NCBI GenBank assembly: GCA_022592445.1
Contig: JABYQR010000326.1
Location: forward strand, 1 to 48,667
DNA: 48,667 nt
Reading direction: 5' to 3'
Source of the DNA: Cytidiella melzeri
Lineage: Eukaryota > Basidiomycota > Agaricomycetes > Polyporales > Irpicaceae
Each line of letters starts with the position of its first letter. Positions within the stretch are counted from its first letter, which is position 1. The notes under the pieces were generated by a model. It worked only from the letters and a program-made list of their open reading frames with translations. It was not told the DNA's origin and did not search any database. The translations under genes and the position numbers were made by a program. Of the stretch, positions 20,978-32,192 are shown one piece after another.

Positions 20978-23900
20978 ATGAGCTCGCTAAGGAATCATCG
21001 TGTCGTGATTGCCTCTCTCTTCCTCCCCAATACAGCGGTGTTGGGCGAGTCGGCACCGACCACTCCCGATCATGTCACCTCCCTTCCAGAGTTCAAGGCA
21101 GCCCCGCCAAGTTCTCGCCCACAACCAAGCAAAGCTGGTCCTTTGAAGAGTATTGTGGAAGATTTACGGGTATGTAATACATATTATTTGGACGTCTCCT
21201 ACTGCGATTCACTTCGTTCGGCGGTTCTGGACATCAGTCTCGAGCGGTCACCCCTACAGGCACACCGAAGGCTGAAAACGCCAATCCTTTCAGTGCCGGT
21301 TTCCCTGGTCTCGCATCTGCTGCCACCACCGCTGTAGATTCAACCCAAGACCTTATCAGTAGCGTCTCAGCGGCCGTCTCTGGATCTACCGCCAATGGAG
21401 CCCGAAAACTGCATCAGACCACTCATGGACCAAACGCTCAAACGCGAGTTCAGCGCCGTGCATCTCGCTCCTCTGGAACTCGTGCAGCTTCCCGATCACT
21501 GTCAAAATCTCGCAAGGACTCAAGTGGCTTCCACCATTCCCAACCTTGGCACGTAGAGAGCAACCCGCATGGCAATGGTGGGCTGAAGAATGCGATCGAT
21601 AGTGTGCACACCCGCTTGAAGAAGAAAATATGGGTTGGCACGCTTGGCGCCAACACCGACAGTCTGAAGGAGAGTCTCAAGAGAAACATGGAGTGGCGTA
21701 TGAGGGACCAGTACGACAGTCTACCTGTGTGGATACCCGACTCCGAGTTTGCCAGTTGCTACGATGAGTTTTGCCATCAAGTCCTCTGGCCCTGTCTGCA
21801 CTATGCGATTCCGGATGCACCCAAAACCAAGGCGTTTTATGAATCCGGATCGTTCAAGCAGTACGTGGCTGTGAACCAGCGGTTCGCCGACGCAATCGTT
21901 TCTGCGTACCAGGAGGGCGATATCATTTGGGTGAACGACTATCATCTCATGCTTCTGCCGCAAATGCTCCGCGCAAAGCTTCCAAGTGCGCCGATCGGCT
22001 TCTTCATGCACGTTGCGTTCCCCTCCTCTGAGATTTTCCGATGCTTGTCCGTTCGCAACGATTTGCTGAACGGTGTGCTCGGCGCGGACCTTATCGGCTT
22101 CCAGACTGCGAACTACGCCAGGCATTTCAGACAAACTGTTAGTCGTATATTGAGCGCCGAGGCTCTTCCCAAGGGTATCCAACTCGATAGCCGTTTCGTC
22201 GATGTTGGTGTTTTCCCAATGGGTATTGATGTTCAGAGCTTGACAGCTAAGAGGTGATGTGTCTCTCTCCGTTATATATTGCTTGCGTATTGACTTTTCT
22301 TGACTCAGGCGCGAACCCGAAGTCGCTGAGTGGGTCAAGTCTCTGCGCCAGAGATATGCCGGCATGAAGCTCATCGTTGGCCGCGATAAACTTGACGAGA
22401 TTCAGGTGCCCACACAATTGTTATTTAACGTTGGCCACCATGTTCACATGTTACCCAGGGTGTGCGACACAAGATCCTTGCATTCGAGATGTTCTTGAAC
22501 AAGTACCCAGAATACCAAGGCAAGGTGCGAGACGTCAATGAGTCTCGACGTACATTTCGCTAACATAAGGTCGTCAAGGCTGTCCTCATTCAAGTTGCTC
22601 TCCAGACCACAGAGGAAAATGAGATCCAGGGTGGCGTGTCGGATGTTGTATCGCACATCAACTCCAAGTTCTCTACGTTGACCTACCAGCCTGTCGTGTT
22701 CTTGCACACGCAAGACCTTACCTTCCATCAGTACTTGGGCCTGTTGACCGTCGCAGACGCTTTTTTGGTTACTAGCGTGCGCGAGGGGATGGCACTTCGG
22801 TATGTGTTTACCATGTTACCTCCGCTCCTTGTCTGATAGTGATGAGTACAGAACACACGAGTTTGTCGAATGTCAAGAGGGCAGGCATCGCCCCCTCATT
22901 CTCAGTGAGGTAAATTATGCTTATTGATACTGCAGTTATGAAGCTCATGCATTGCAGTTTACCGGGACGTACAGCTATAGCGGCTTCCGTTCATGCATTC
23001 CTATCAACCCCTGGGACAAGCGCGAAACTGCGAACGCCATTCACCAGGCTCTGACGATGAGTGACGCTGAAGCAGAATCGCGTTGGGAGGTATGGCCAGT
23101 GAACTCGTTGCCCATGGCTCAAAATGTTTACGCATAATATACAGGATCTGCACAACCATGTCGTTACTCAAAGCGCGCAAGCCTTTACCACCTCCTTCCT
23201 CGTCCGTTGCCTTCGCTCGAACATTGAACACATGCAATCCGACTCCTTGACCGTTGCGCAATTAGATCTTTCTCGTCTTATCCCGCGATACAAGCACAGC
23301 CAGTCTCGACTGCTCCTCATCGATTTCGAGGGCACCCTGTGGATCAGGGATCCTGCGGCACTCGCGCTCAGGGGCGAATTTGACCCTCCTGAGGATGCTA
23401 TCAAGGCGCTGAACGCCCTTGCAGAGGACCCAAAGAATGAGGTGTGGCTGTTGAGCGGCCTTCAGGTCAAGGGCGCACTCGAAAAAGTTGCAGCACAGGC
23501 ACCGAAGATTGGAATCGTGTAAGTCATCATTCTCAATTGTCATTGCAAACGGTATGCTGAGTATGCCACAAAGCGCTGAGAACGGATGTTTCATCAAGAC
23601 ACGCCCGACGCGTGCTGCACCGGAGCCGACGTGGGTCGACATGGTTGCCAACTTCAACCTCACGTGGAAGGCGGCTTGTCTAGAGATCTTGAATTATGTG
23701 AGGGTGTTTCATAGACGGTCAACCCAACTTAATATTGATTTTACTCGTGTAGTTCTCTGAACGAACTCCCGGCGCCTTCATCGAGGAGCGGGAAGCATCG
23801 ATTGTGTGGAGATACTGGAGCGGAGCATCTGACTCTCCTTCCACGGATCGACAGTGGGCTCGTCGACAGGCCGCCGAGGCTCAGAACCATGTGTTCGACA

Positions 23901-24317
23901 GGTAACGCATATCTGTCCCATTTCTTGACGATGGTCTGACACTCATAATGATATAGTCTCGGTGAGCGATACGGTCTTCGCATTATCCCTGGCCAGAGCA
24001 GTTTCCTTGTTCTGCCAAATAACATATCCCGGTCTACGGCCGTTGGCGCCATCCTCAGTCCTCACGGTCCCATGCACACACATGCCGCGAGTGGTGCTGC
24101 CAACTGGTTGTCCGCAGATGCAATGGACCTCACTGAAGATACCTCGCACGTCGACTTCGTCCTTGCCATCAGCAAGGATGAGAAGCTGATGCGGCGCTTG
24201 AACGACCTCGATAACGCAGAGACTTGTTCGACTGGCGATAAGGGCACGGACGCGAAGTGGCAGCTCAAGCAAGAGGCGGTCCTCCCTGCCTTGTTGCGTT
24301 TGGCTGAGACCAAGTAA
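20978..24317 (+). CDS. Trehalose-6-phosphate synthase/phosphatase-like protein, probable regulatory subunit (932 aa, 11 exons)
   Basis: Exons 20978-21169, 21238-22253, 22309-22405, 22459-22524, 22570-22799, 22852-22909, 22958-23089, 23145-23518, 23574-23697, 23753-23901, 23957-24317. Residues 1-185 are a Ser/Ala-rich, probably disordered extension. The GT20 synthase-like domain (~186-590) has VNDYHLMLLPQMLR, HVAFPSSEIFR, GADLIGFQTANYARHF, VFPMGIDV, VGRDKLDEIQGVRHK, REGMALRTHEF and ILSEF. The phosphatase-like domain (~597-930) has DFEGTL at ~656 where active enzymes have D-x-D-G-T, and LSGLQ where active enzymes have SGR. These losses point to a Tsl1/Tps3-type regulatory subunit rather than active Tps2. 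It would act in the cytosolic trehalose synthase complex, important in heat and desiccation stress. All splice sites are GT-AG and frame-consistent. Confidence 0.92.
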
Positions 24318-24640
24318 ATCTGTCGAAGATGGAGCCAAAAGAGTAACATTGTACGCTACCCCTTGTAAAACGGTGACCCAAACGGAAACACAAACACGTC
24401 ATGTATCTGAACGATCTCTGTTGTTGTAGTTAATGTAACTAGAGAAAATGCGCATCCTTCTTGTTGTAGGAATATCAATATAAACATTTTGACCCTCTTT
24501 TAGCATGCGCTGCTTAAAAGGAGAGACTGGCGTCGAACTGTGACAACATTCAATTCATTTCACCAAGCCATGTACTAATATTTTTTATAAGTGCAATGTC
24601 CCATTCGTGGGTTTCTAGGTGGTACCGTTTGTTTCGTATT
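24318..24640. other. Convergent 3' intergenic region
   Basis: 323 bp between the stop codons of the trehalose-synthase-like gene and the DUF89 gene. It holds both 3' ends; nothing else is seen. Confidence 0.5.
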
Positions 24641-27094
24641 TCACGCCCTCCGCGGCAAGAAAGACACCAACGCGTACCTGCGGTCCCAATAGTCAGCCAC
24701 CGCGAAAACAAACCATGTCGCACAGCGGGACACTGCATACGCACTTTCCGTTGACTCTCCACTTCTCACCAGCAGCGTCTAGCTTGTCAGCCACGTCTTG
24801 AGGTACACCCACGACTACGTCTGCTTTGTTCGTGCGGAGGCTGAGGATGGGGAAAGCGCCTCCAAAGCGTCCTGCCAGTGCGATATGGGGTTTCAGCAAT
24901 CAAGGAAAATCTCGTAGTAAATGGGAAGGGACATGCCGACTGCGGTCTCGAATGTGGTGGTTACGGGCCATTGGACGTCACCCGTCAGTCTGCGAGGACA
25001 CAATCAGATCAGGACTGATTAGTTGTGAGCAGCGGTGAGATGTGCATACTTGCGATAGCTATGAAGGAAACCGTCAACTTATGAGTGAGAAACAAAGGAT
25101 AGACACAGCGCACTTGAGGTCACCCTGACAGAGCAAAGTTCTAGATCAATGATACGCTCCGACCCCCGTACACGCGCATGCGTACCTTGAATATCACGAG
25201 TGAGCTGCCCTTGAAGTCCTCCCATAACTCAGGTGCCATTTCTTGCAGATCCCAGTACGGCCACGGACCAGTCCAAAAATTACACTGATACCTTCGAGTT
25301 CAGAAGTACTATTGATGGGCGTGTCTATCAGCTAACCTTCGGGTGAGACTGTCCAAGCTCAGCGTCAATGGGCACTGAGAGCTCGAATACTCCCGAGTCC
25401 AGGTATGACTGCCAGCGTGTCACCATCTGCTGTAGATACTCATGCTGCTTCGGGTCGGACGGTGTGTTGGAGGAGCTGAAGAACGTCTCGGACAATAACG
25501 AGGGGATCGTGCTTTTGAAATCCGAAGGAGTCACGTCCGAAACGAACCAAGGGATCAGTTTCGGACTGCGTAATAACCCAATCGGTCAGTTGCATGTTCG
25601 TGGGTCGTGGCCTGTCACGTACTGAAATACCACTTTCTTCACGTATGGTGTGAATGTAACCAGGAAGTCCGCAAAGACAAAGTCTGTGAATAACTGCCGA
25701 GGGGCACTATTCAGACCGTAATATTATCGAGCTGAGCTGAATGCAGACCTCGAATCCAGCTAGAAAACACAGCTAAGCGCTTTTACCTGCTATATTTCCG
25801 CGAAAGTTCATCACGCACCATTGTCAAGGACGAAATCGATCCTTGCATCCTTCTCCGTCAACGACTCTAGGTATGCAATGACCCTATCCTGATCATCTTT
25901 GAGAATGTAACGGAGCCGTTCCGCTTGTGCATCTTTGCCGACAGTTTGAAGATGCGCAATGTCGTCGTGAGACATTTGAGTGAGTAATGATAGATCCTGC
26001 AGAATGATGATATGTCACCATGGGAAGAAGCCAGGATGATGGGCACAGACCGTAGCGTTCCCCCTGTAGCATCATCGTTTTCAGTGAACTTTGTAGACTG
26101 TATCCAGGTTGCAAACCCACCATAGACACATTTGTATCATTTCTTTGAATAGCACCGCAAGCTTGGATTTGTCTTCTCTGATTGCCTTTCTTTCGACGTC
26201 TAGTTCATGAATAGTAGCGGCAAGTTCTGAGGCAGCATCTCAACTCAGCGTGGAGACGTATTTGGTAACCAGATAGTAACACGTACGATATATTGCCTTG
26301 CTGCTCCCCCGGAAGGTCTCCTCTTTCTGTCCGAAAAATGGATCGAAGGTCCTCCAGTGAACGCTTTGTGAAATATAAGACCTCAATATTCGGTATCTGG
26401 AACAGAGACAACGTCGGTGCAAGGAATCGCCCAGCCTCAAGACACTGACAAATAGCATCTGAGGTGGGCCTCAAGATTAAAGATTGTAGGAAAGCTGGCT
26501 ATGAAATGTGACTCACTCGGCGAACAGCCAAGGTGCTGTAAACCAGGTATTCTGATGACTCTCGGCAAGCTTGCTGAGAGCGCTATTGTATTCCTCTACG
26601 TAAGCCTCTCCGTCCGCTGGTATAGCTCTAACGAAAATAAAATATACTATGCATCAATGTTCTGAGACTCTGCTGCTAAGGCTGCGTACCCGAGCGGGCG
26701 ATCTCTAGCCATGTCGTACTTGAGTTGACTGATCTTCTCAATAATTTCCTTCCCTTCTGCGATTTTTGCCTCAGCTACCGATACCTCCCCGCTGCCTGCG
26801 GCTAATGTCGGTAGGGATACGCTTATATCGTGGTCAATTCGGTAGATGGTGTCTATAATCCCAGTCAAGATAATTGGCCATCTCTTAACCACAGTTTCGT
26901 AGCTAATCACGGAGGTATCAGCTCCCACAACAACTTTGATCAATATGTTTTGCAAGCGACGTTACCTGAAGCTACATTGCATTTTAACACTACAATTGAG
27001 CGCGACGTTTCGAGATGTTCATCTGATTGGCTCACCCGGATCTATCGGTAGGATCATAGGGTGGGTATGGATAGTCAGTAACCGAAGAGACCAT
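24641..27094 (-). CDS. DUF89/ARMT1-like metal-dependent phosphatase with six microexons (483 aa, 18 exons)
   Basis: Exons (minus): 27036-27094, 26966-26971 (6 nt), 26690-26902, 26517-26627, 26450-26458 (9 nt), 26287-26396, 26121-26226, 26051-26063 (13 nt), 25819-25996, 25749-25759 (11 nt), 25623-25693, 25337-25565, 25186-25284, 25114-25124 (11 nt), 25050-25058 (9 nt), 24937-24989, 24745-24871, 24641-24677; 1452 nt. Introns are 52-67 nt. Family motifs: PPYDPTDRSGFSYETVVKRWP; TWFTAPWLFAECYLYR; MCLWGNATDLSLL; the metal site LDN (D267-N268) followed by AGFELFTDFVFAD; FVSDVTP (D306); NFWTGPWPYW; FKGDLNYRKLTGD (~404-416); LSLRTNKADVVVG. DUF89 proteins (yeast YMR027W, human ARMT1) are Mn/Ni-dependent phosphatases proposed to clear damaged sugar phosphates, also reported as carboxyl methyltransferases; cytosolic. 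The key residues are present, so it is probably active. One intron (24872-24936) needs a GC donor. Confidence 0.9.
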
Positions 27095-27814
27095 CGTAAA
27101 TCAGCCTTGGTGGAGAAAAAGGCCAGAGTGCAGGATGGCTAGTAGTGGTCAAGTGAAGCTGAGTGCTAATGGCCTTTTACGGACACAAGTCGGCCATCAA
27201 TTGATGCGCATGCGATCTGCTATCTCGCTGATTCCTACTGAGAACTACCACCTGCAAACCCTTCAGCACTACCTCTCACATCTCCTCTCATGGTGCCAGC
27301 AACACTCTACTCGTATGAATGTAGCTGACAGCATGGGCTCGGCCTACATAAAGGAAAGGCGTCGAGATGTTGCACCACGGCGGCACTGAATTCTCCGACT
27401 GCACATTACAGAACGTGCTGTAAACTCGGACTGTACTCTTCACATTCGTGAAATTATTTGGCACTGTGGAAGACACTCCCATGAGTTATAGTAGCCGATG
27501 GCCGAATTGGTGAGCCTGTGCCCAAAGTTCGCTCACCCCGTCACACGGTCCCAGCCACCTCGCATCGGCATAGTGTATGTATATCCAGCCCTGCGGGCAC
27601 TCTACAAGTCAGGTACCAGTGCACTATCTAACCCTGTATGCCTTAGACTCATTGATCTTGGCACATTCTCGTTATCTTTTGGCCATGAGAGCCTTCGACT
27701 GAGGGGAGGGAAAGCCAAGGTGTCCTAATACATACCGCTTCACATATACCTCCCTGCAACTCATAGTCGATTCTCTGCAACTGCGTGTTGCTAACTACCC
27801 CTTCCGCCTACAAG
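27095..27814. other. Divergent intergenic region
   Basis: 720 bp between the starts of the DUF89 gene (minus) and the membrane protein gene (plus). It must contain both promoters. No other gene or repeat recognised. Confidence 0.5.
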
Positions 27815-29135
27815 ATGCTGCACAGAATGCTGCCCTCTCTGTTCCTCGTAGCTTCGGCTGCCCGAATCGTACGCGCGTTCGACACGGCATTTGACCTCAA
27901 CTTCAACGCTGCCGTCGACTTGCAACCTATTGACGCATGGATAACAACAAATCGCACCTGTGACGGTGAGACTGACCACTATACCACCCAAATCAACGCA
28001 TCTGCTACCTTCTCCTTTACTGGTTCGTCCACACATGTTTAGCATTATCGTAACCGATTCGGCATGCTCACTAGTGAACCAGGAGACCGACTGCAAATCT
28101 TCACAATAGGGACCGAAGCCTCTGGCATCGTTGCTGTTGTCACAAATTCAGAACTTGCGGGCTCACGTACAGTCATGTACGACTTACACACCAGCGACAT
28201 CAACTGCGGGCTGCTACTCGACCAACACTTGCAGGAGGAAGGCGAATACACCGTCTCCCTGATTCTCATGGGCCCAAGCGCCTTGGTCAACGGTTCTATT
28301 AATCCTGAGCCGGAAATGCACTTGGCGGGTATATCGTGAGCATTTCAATTTTGTCATATTGGTTCTTTTCGAACCTCGAGAAAGCGCGTTTCTATTGTTC
28401 TCGAAATCATTGCTGAAACTTGAACTCTTCTACAGGTACTTCGTTTCCGACACCACACAAACTTCTACGGGAGCTCCAAGTCCTCCAACTTCTTCAGCTC
28501 CTGCCGGCGATGCTACACCGAACTCTGAAACATCCACCTCCCTTCAATCCTCATCGAGACACACAGGCGCGATCGTGGGCGGTGTTCTTGGAGGTGTCGT
28601 CCTGCTGCTTCTCGTTCTCGCGCTGTTCTTCGTTGTCAGGAAGCGAATGACCTCGAGGCGTTTGCACAGGAGAGAATGGGGTACGTATCGCCCACAGAAA
28701 ATCAAGTTTCATAGCATAGTATTGAGATGTGGCATTGTTATCGTCATCCGCAGCTCTACGTGTAGCCCGTCGTCACACCTTCAACCCGACAAGCCCGATG
28801 CATATCACCGAGCTCTCACCTCGTTCTACGGCACGCAACGCAGATTCATCGTTCGACTCCGACGCTGCAAAACTGCAGCCGTATGTTAGGATGGAGGATT
28901 ACGACATACCGCACGCAGGCAAGGGTACCAACCCTTTCATCTCCGACGAAGACGGTACGTGTGACCCGTATTTCTGTGAAAAGGCCGTCCTCAACTACAA
29001 CCCATCCTCATATATCATATCATAGACACGAATCCGTCCAACTTGGCAGTGCCGACGGTGTCTCGTATCTCGCTTAAAAGCGGAGGCTCGAGTGGGATGA
29101 GGAGCAGAAGTCCTGCACCAAAGGAGGAAAATTAA
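27815..29135 (+). CDS. Type I single-pass membrane protein with Ser/Thr-rich stalk (338 aa, five exons)
   Basis: Exons 27815-28022, 28083-28335, 28436-28680, 28754-28954, 29026-29135; total 1017 nt, frame continuous. The first junction (donor GTTCGT, acceptor at 28082) was chosen because it is the one that keeps phase. The product has a signal peptide (MLHRMLPSLFLVASAARIVRA), an extracellular beta-like domain (~22-153) with possible N-glycosylation sites (NRT, NAS, NGS), a Ser/Thr/Pro stalk, one transmembrane helix at ~198-219 (AIVGGVLGGVVLLLLVLALF) with a basic stop-transfer RKR, and a ~115-residue cytoplasmic tail rich in Ser/Arg. I recall similar architectures in many basidiomycete surface proteins, but the function is unknown; wall sensor or adhesion roles would be guesses. 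Confidence 0.82.
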
Positions 29136-29587
29136 TACCCATGACCTTTAAGTATCGCAAACATCATCTTGTTCTACTACCAGCGAAGTATAGTGACATG
29201 TAGCTGCTCAGTCCAAATCAGCTATCACGACGGTATTCCAAGTCCTTTCTACAGCTAAAACACCACTAGACAACAACTCTCCTTGCTATCTGTCACAGGT
29301 AGAAAGCTGTGTCCAGCAGCTCGGAATTGGACACCGACTTGCCCGTTGCATGTTCTGTTGCCTCCTTCTCACCGGACAACATGTTGAGCTGCAAGAAAAG
29401 CAGAGGAAAGAACATCTAGAGATTGCACAGCACTCAACGCCTGTGATCAAGATCGAAACGAAGTGTCTAATGCATTGCCAAGTGCGCTGTCGGCAGTAGA
29501 GATCAACAGCTGACGGCGGGGAGAACTCCGAATGATTGTATCGCCACCAGCCGAGTGAGAAAAAAACCGCTGGTTTACTTCGCTGTG
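29136..29587. other. Convergent intergenic region
   Basis: 452 bp between stops of two membrane protein genes. It contains their 3' ends; nothing else is recognised. Confidence 0.5.
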
Positions 29588-31928
29588 CTAGCTTCTCAGG
29601 CCTTCTACGGTGTAGATCGGAGGGCGTGTCTGATCCACAAAGTCCCAGTTCGTATTGCGCGTCACCACGGGGGTGAACGGCATCGCGCCCTGTACGGAGA
29701 ACGTCGTCCGAGTCGCGCTAGTCACTTTGACATCCTCCGCATCCGTAGAAAATTCGTCTGGCTCGAAATCTTGATCTGAGAGCACTTGTTTGACGTGGAC
29801 TGTCAGGATAGTTGTTTGAAGACAAGATGGGAACAGTGTCAGTGATTGTTATACAGGTACCTTTACTAAGAGAAATCTTACGGTAATGCGACAATCCTTC
29901 TCCAAAGTGTATTCTGCAGAGCACGGCGAACATGGCGCAGATGATGAGCACTACGGCGTTGATGCCTGAGACGCAGGCAAAGAACGGCCATTGCAGCCAT
30001 GTGAACCGGAAGGCACCGTCGATGAACATCGCCAGGAACCCAGTGATGAAACACGCGAGGATCAGCAGGAAGGCGATCATCAGTCGCTTTCGCTCGTACC
30101 GGGTCGCGTAATGTCCCTAGACAAACGGAGTCAGTCATCGTGAAGAGTCAATGAGATACAGAAGACGACTCACGAGTACGACCATCGTCACAGTCAGCTA
30201 TAGAAGACATTAGTTATGATATTCACATTCAGCTGGATTTGGGAAACGCTCACGATGACAGAGAATACGAAGAGCGTAACGTCCAAAGCGAGCAGTTTCG
30301 CTTTCGAGATGACACCTTCTAGTAGCGCGAGAGAGATTGATGATATCATCAAGTAAAGCAGTAACTGCCCCGAGACGGCGACAGTCAACATGTACTTGAC
30401 GTGTGTCGCATGTCAGCCCGCGCAATCAGAGGGAAAAGGCAAATCACTTACGCGATACAGGACGACAATTTTTGCAGGTGGCCCAACGCAGTTGAACACG
30501 TTTTCACAGAATGTCTATGGAGGGTGAAATTAAGGGGGGGAATACCAAGAGTAAGTCATTTGTCCTTACCTTGAACAAGCGATACCCTAACATAGCAGTG
30601 AAGAACAAGGCACAGACGTTGAGAATAAGATCGGGGATCTGGAGAGAAAGCAGATCTACAACAGCAAGTATCCAAAGTGGTGCACTACTCACTTGAAATG
30701 CTCTCCTCGTCTTGAAATAGTCCGGTAAGACCTCAAAATCGCTGTGACAGGGAGTATTGGGGCCAGCTACAAGGTGATACAGGCGGTTTTCCAGCTCATT
30801 TGTGCGCCATATTGTGTATGCTGACCATCCTGTCGATAGCACACGCATGGCAAAGACTGCGATAATGTGCGAAACCGATTGTGATAGCACCTAACGAAGA
30901 AACTCTGGTAAGAGTTTGGAAGAGTCTCAGACAATCGCAGGACTTACTGCTGCAGACGACAACCCCAACAACCAGAATTGGGAGAAAATCAAGGCCAATT
31001 CCTCGTCCATGGACTGACCGAGCCTGCGCGCAGTGCGTTTAGTTTCGAAGCAGCGAGCCACCAATAATACACTGACGATTGTGCAGGATACAGTAACGTA
31101 TACATGCATTGCTCGGTGAGCAGCATGGCTGTATCGACGCCTGCGATGTTCACTTGGACACTTCCATTCCCATTGTTTGCCTATCACAATGTTTTCAGCA
31201 TGCGGCCTACAGCACACCCTGGCAAAGGGCCTGACATTACGCTGAAAACCAGGGGGAGGAGACCAACTCGAGTCGGGCGTGTCGCCAGTGTCGAACACGG
31301 TCGGACAGACTTGAGAGACATTCTTGGCGCCATAAGGAGCCTCACTGCACACCTTCAGGTTGTAGTGTCCCCCCTTTTCAGTGTTCAACCAATGCAACAG
31401 GTAGGTCGGAACACCCTCAAGGTTCAGCACGCCGTTGATGTCACCAAGGGTCGAGTTGTCATCGGTCCAAAGGAAGGCTTGGATAAGCCCTTGAGCAACA
31501 CAAAAGACGAAGGTGAGCAGAAAGAACGACGCGGTAACTCGGCTGAGTGTTATACGAAGATACTGCAGGGATTCGTCAGTGCGCTGCTCGAGCTCTAGGA
31601 CAGAAACCGTTGAACGCACCGCATGGTTTAGCAGACGGACGGAGGTTTGACAGACAAAGGTCACCATGAGCAACGAAGGTAAAAAGGTCACCATGAGCAA
31701 CAGAAAAAGAGCAGAAAGACTGAGACTGCTGTGAGAGGAGGTTACAACCACGGCCTTAAAGAGTGGAATAGGGGACGCCTGCGTCCAGAGAAGGGAGAGG
31801 ACAACGATCTCTGGAGACCTCGGACCCATCTTTAAGAAGGCGATGAGTCGGCAATGCATTGATGGACTGACACCGTAGATGTTCAACTCCGAAACGGAGG
31901 ACAATGAACACTGTCTGTTGCAATCCAT
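29588..31928 (-). CDS. Polytopic membrane protein of unknown function (~640 aa, eight or more exons)
   Basis: Exons (minus): 30948-31928, 30693-30890, 30570-30638, 30452-30514, 30254-30394, 30174-30197 (24 nt), 29882-30116, 29588-29799. All junctions keep frame (641 codons). The N-terminal third has a hydrophobic hairpin (LFLLLMVTFLPSLLMVTFV) and another TM segment (ASFFLLTFVFCVAQGLIQAF), then a long Cys-containing hydrophilic loop. The C-terminal half holds about six further TM helices. The tail is acidic and cytoplasmic-looking. I do not recognise a named family. The ATG at 31926-31928 is uncertain: sequence just upstream in another frame is also coding-like (FIVLRFGVEHL), so an additional 5' exon may exist. 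It lies 265 bp downstream of the M28 peptidase stop, on the same strand. Confidence 0.75.
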
Positions 31929-32192
31929 CAGTACATGTCTGCCTCTCGAGAAATGCCGTTTTGTTGTTACATCTGCCTACTTCACTGCAACAATAGGCCA
32001 GCATCCCAAGCAATAGATTTACCGGCCGAAGATTTGTTTATACGTTCCAATACGTTCAGCGTCTAATCATATATGAGCTGTCAACATGCTGTTTCCATGC
32101 CTCCAAGGATGCGCGAAGAACGCTGCATCGCACAGATTCTCAGGGATTATGAAAGTGGTATCCAAAGTCCACGGTCATCTCTGCAAAGGAAG

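Noticed and set aside
21721..22374. 217-codon minus ORF
   Set aside because: Antisense to exon 2-3 of the trehalose-synthase-like gene, whose protein is clearly conserved.
26903..27035. Single 133-nt first intron in the DUF89 gene
   Set aside because: It keeps the frame, but it would be twice the usual length and would drop Phe-Ser from the SGFSYE motif. Two introns of 64 and 63 nt around a 6-nt exon fit better.
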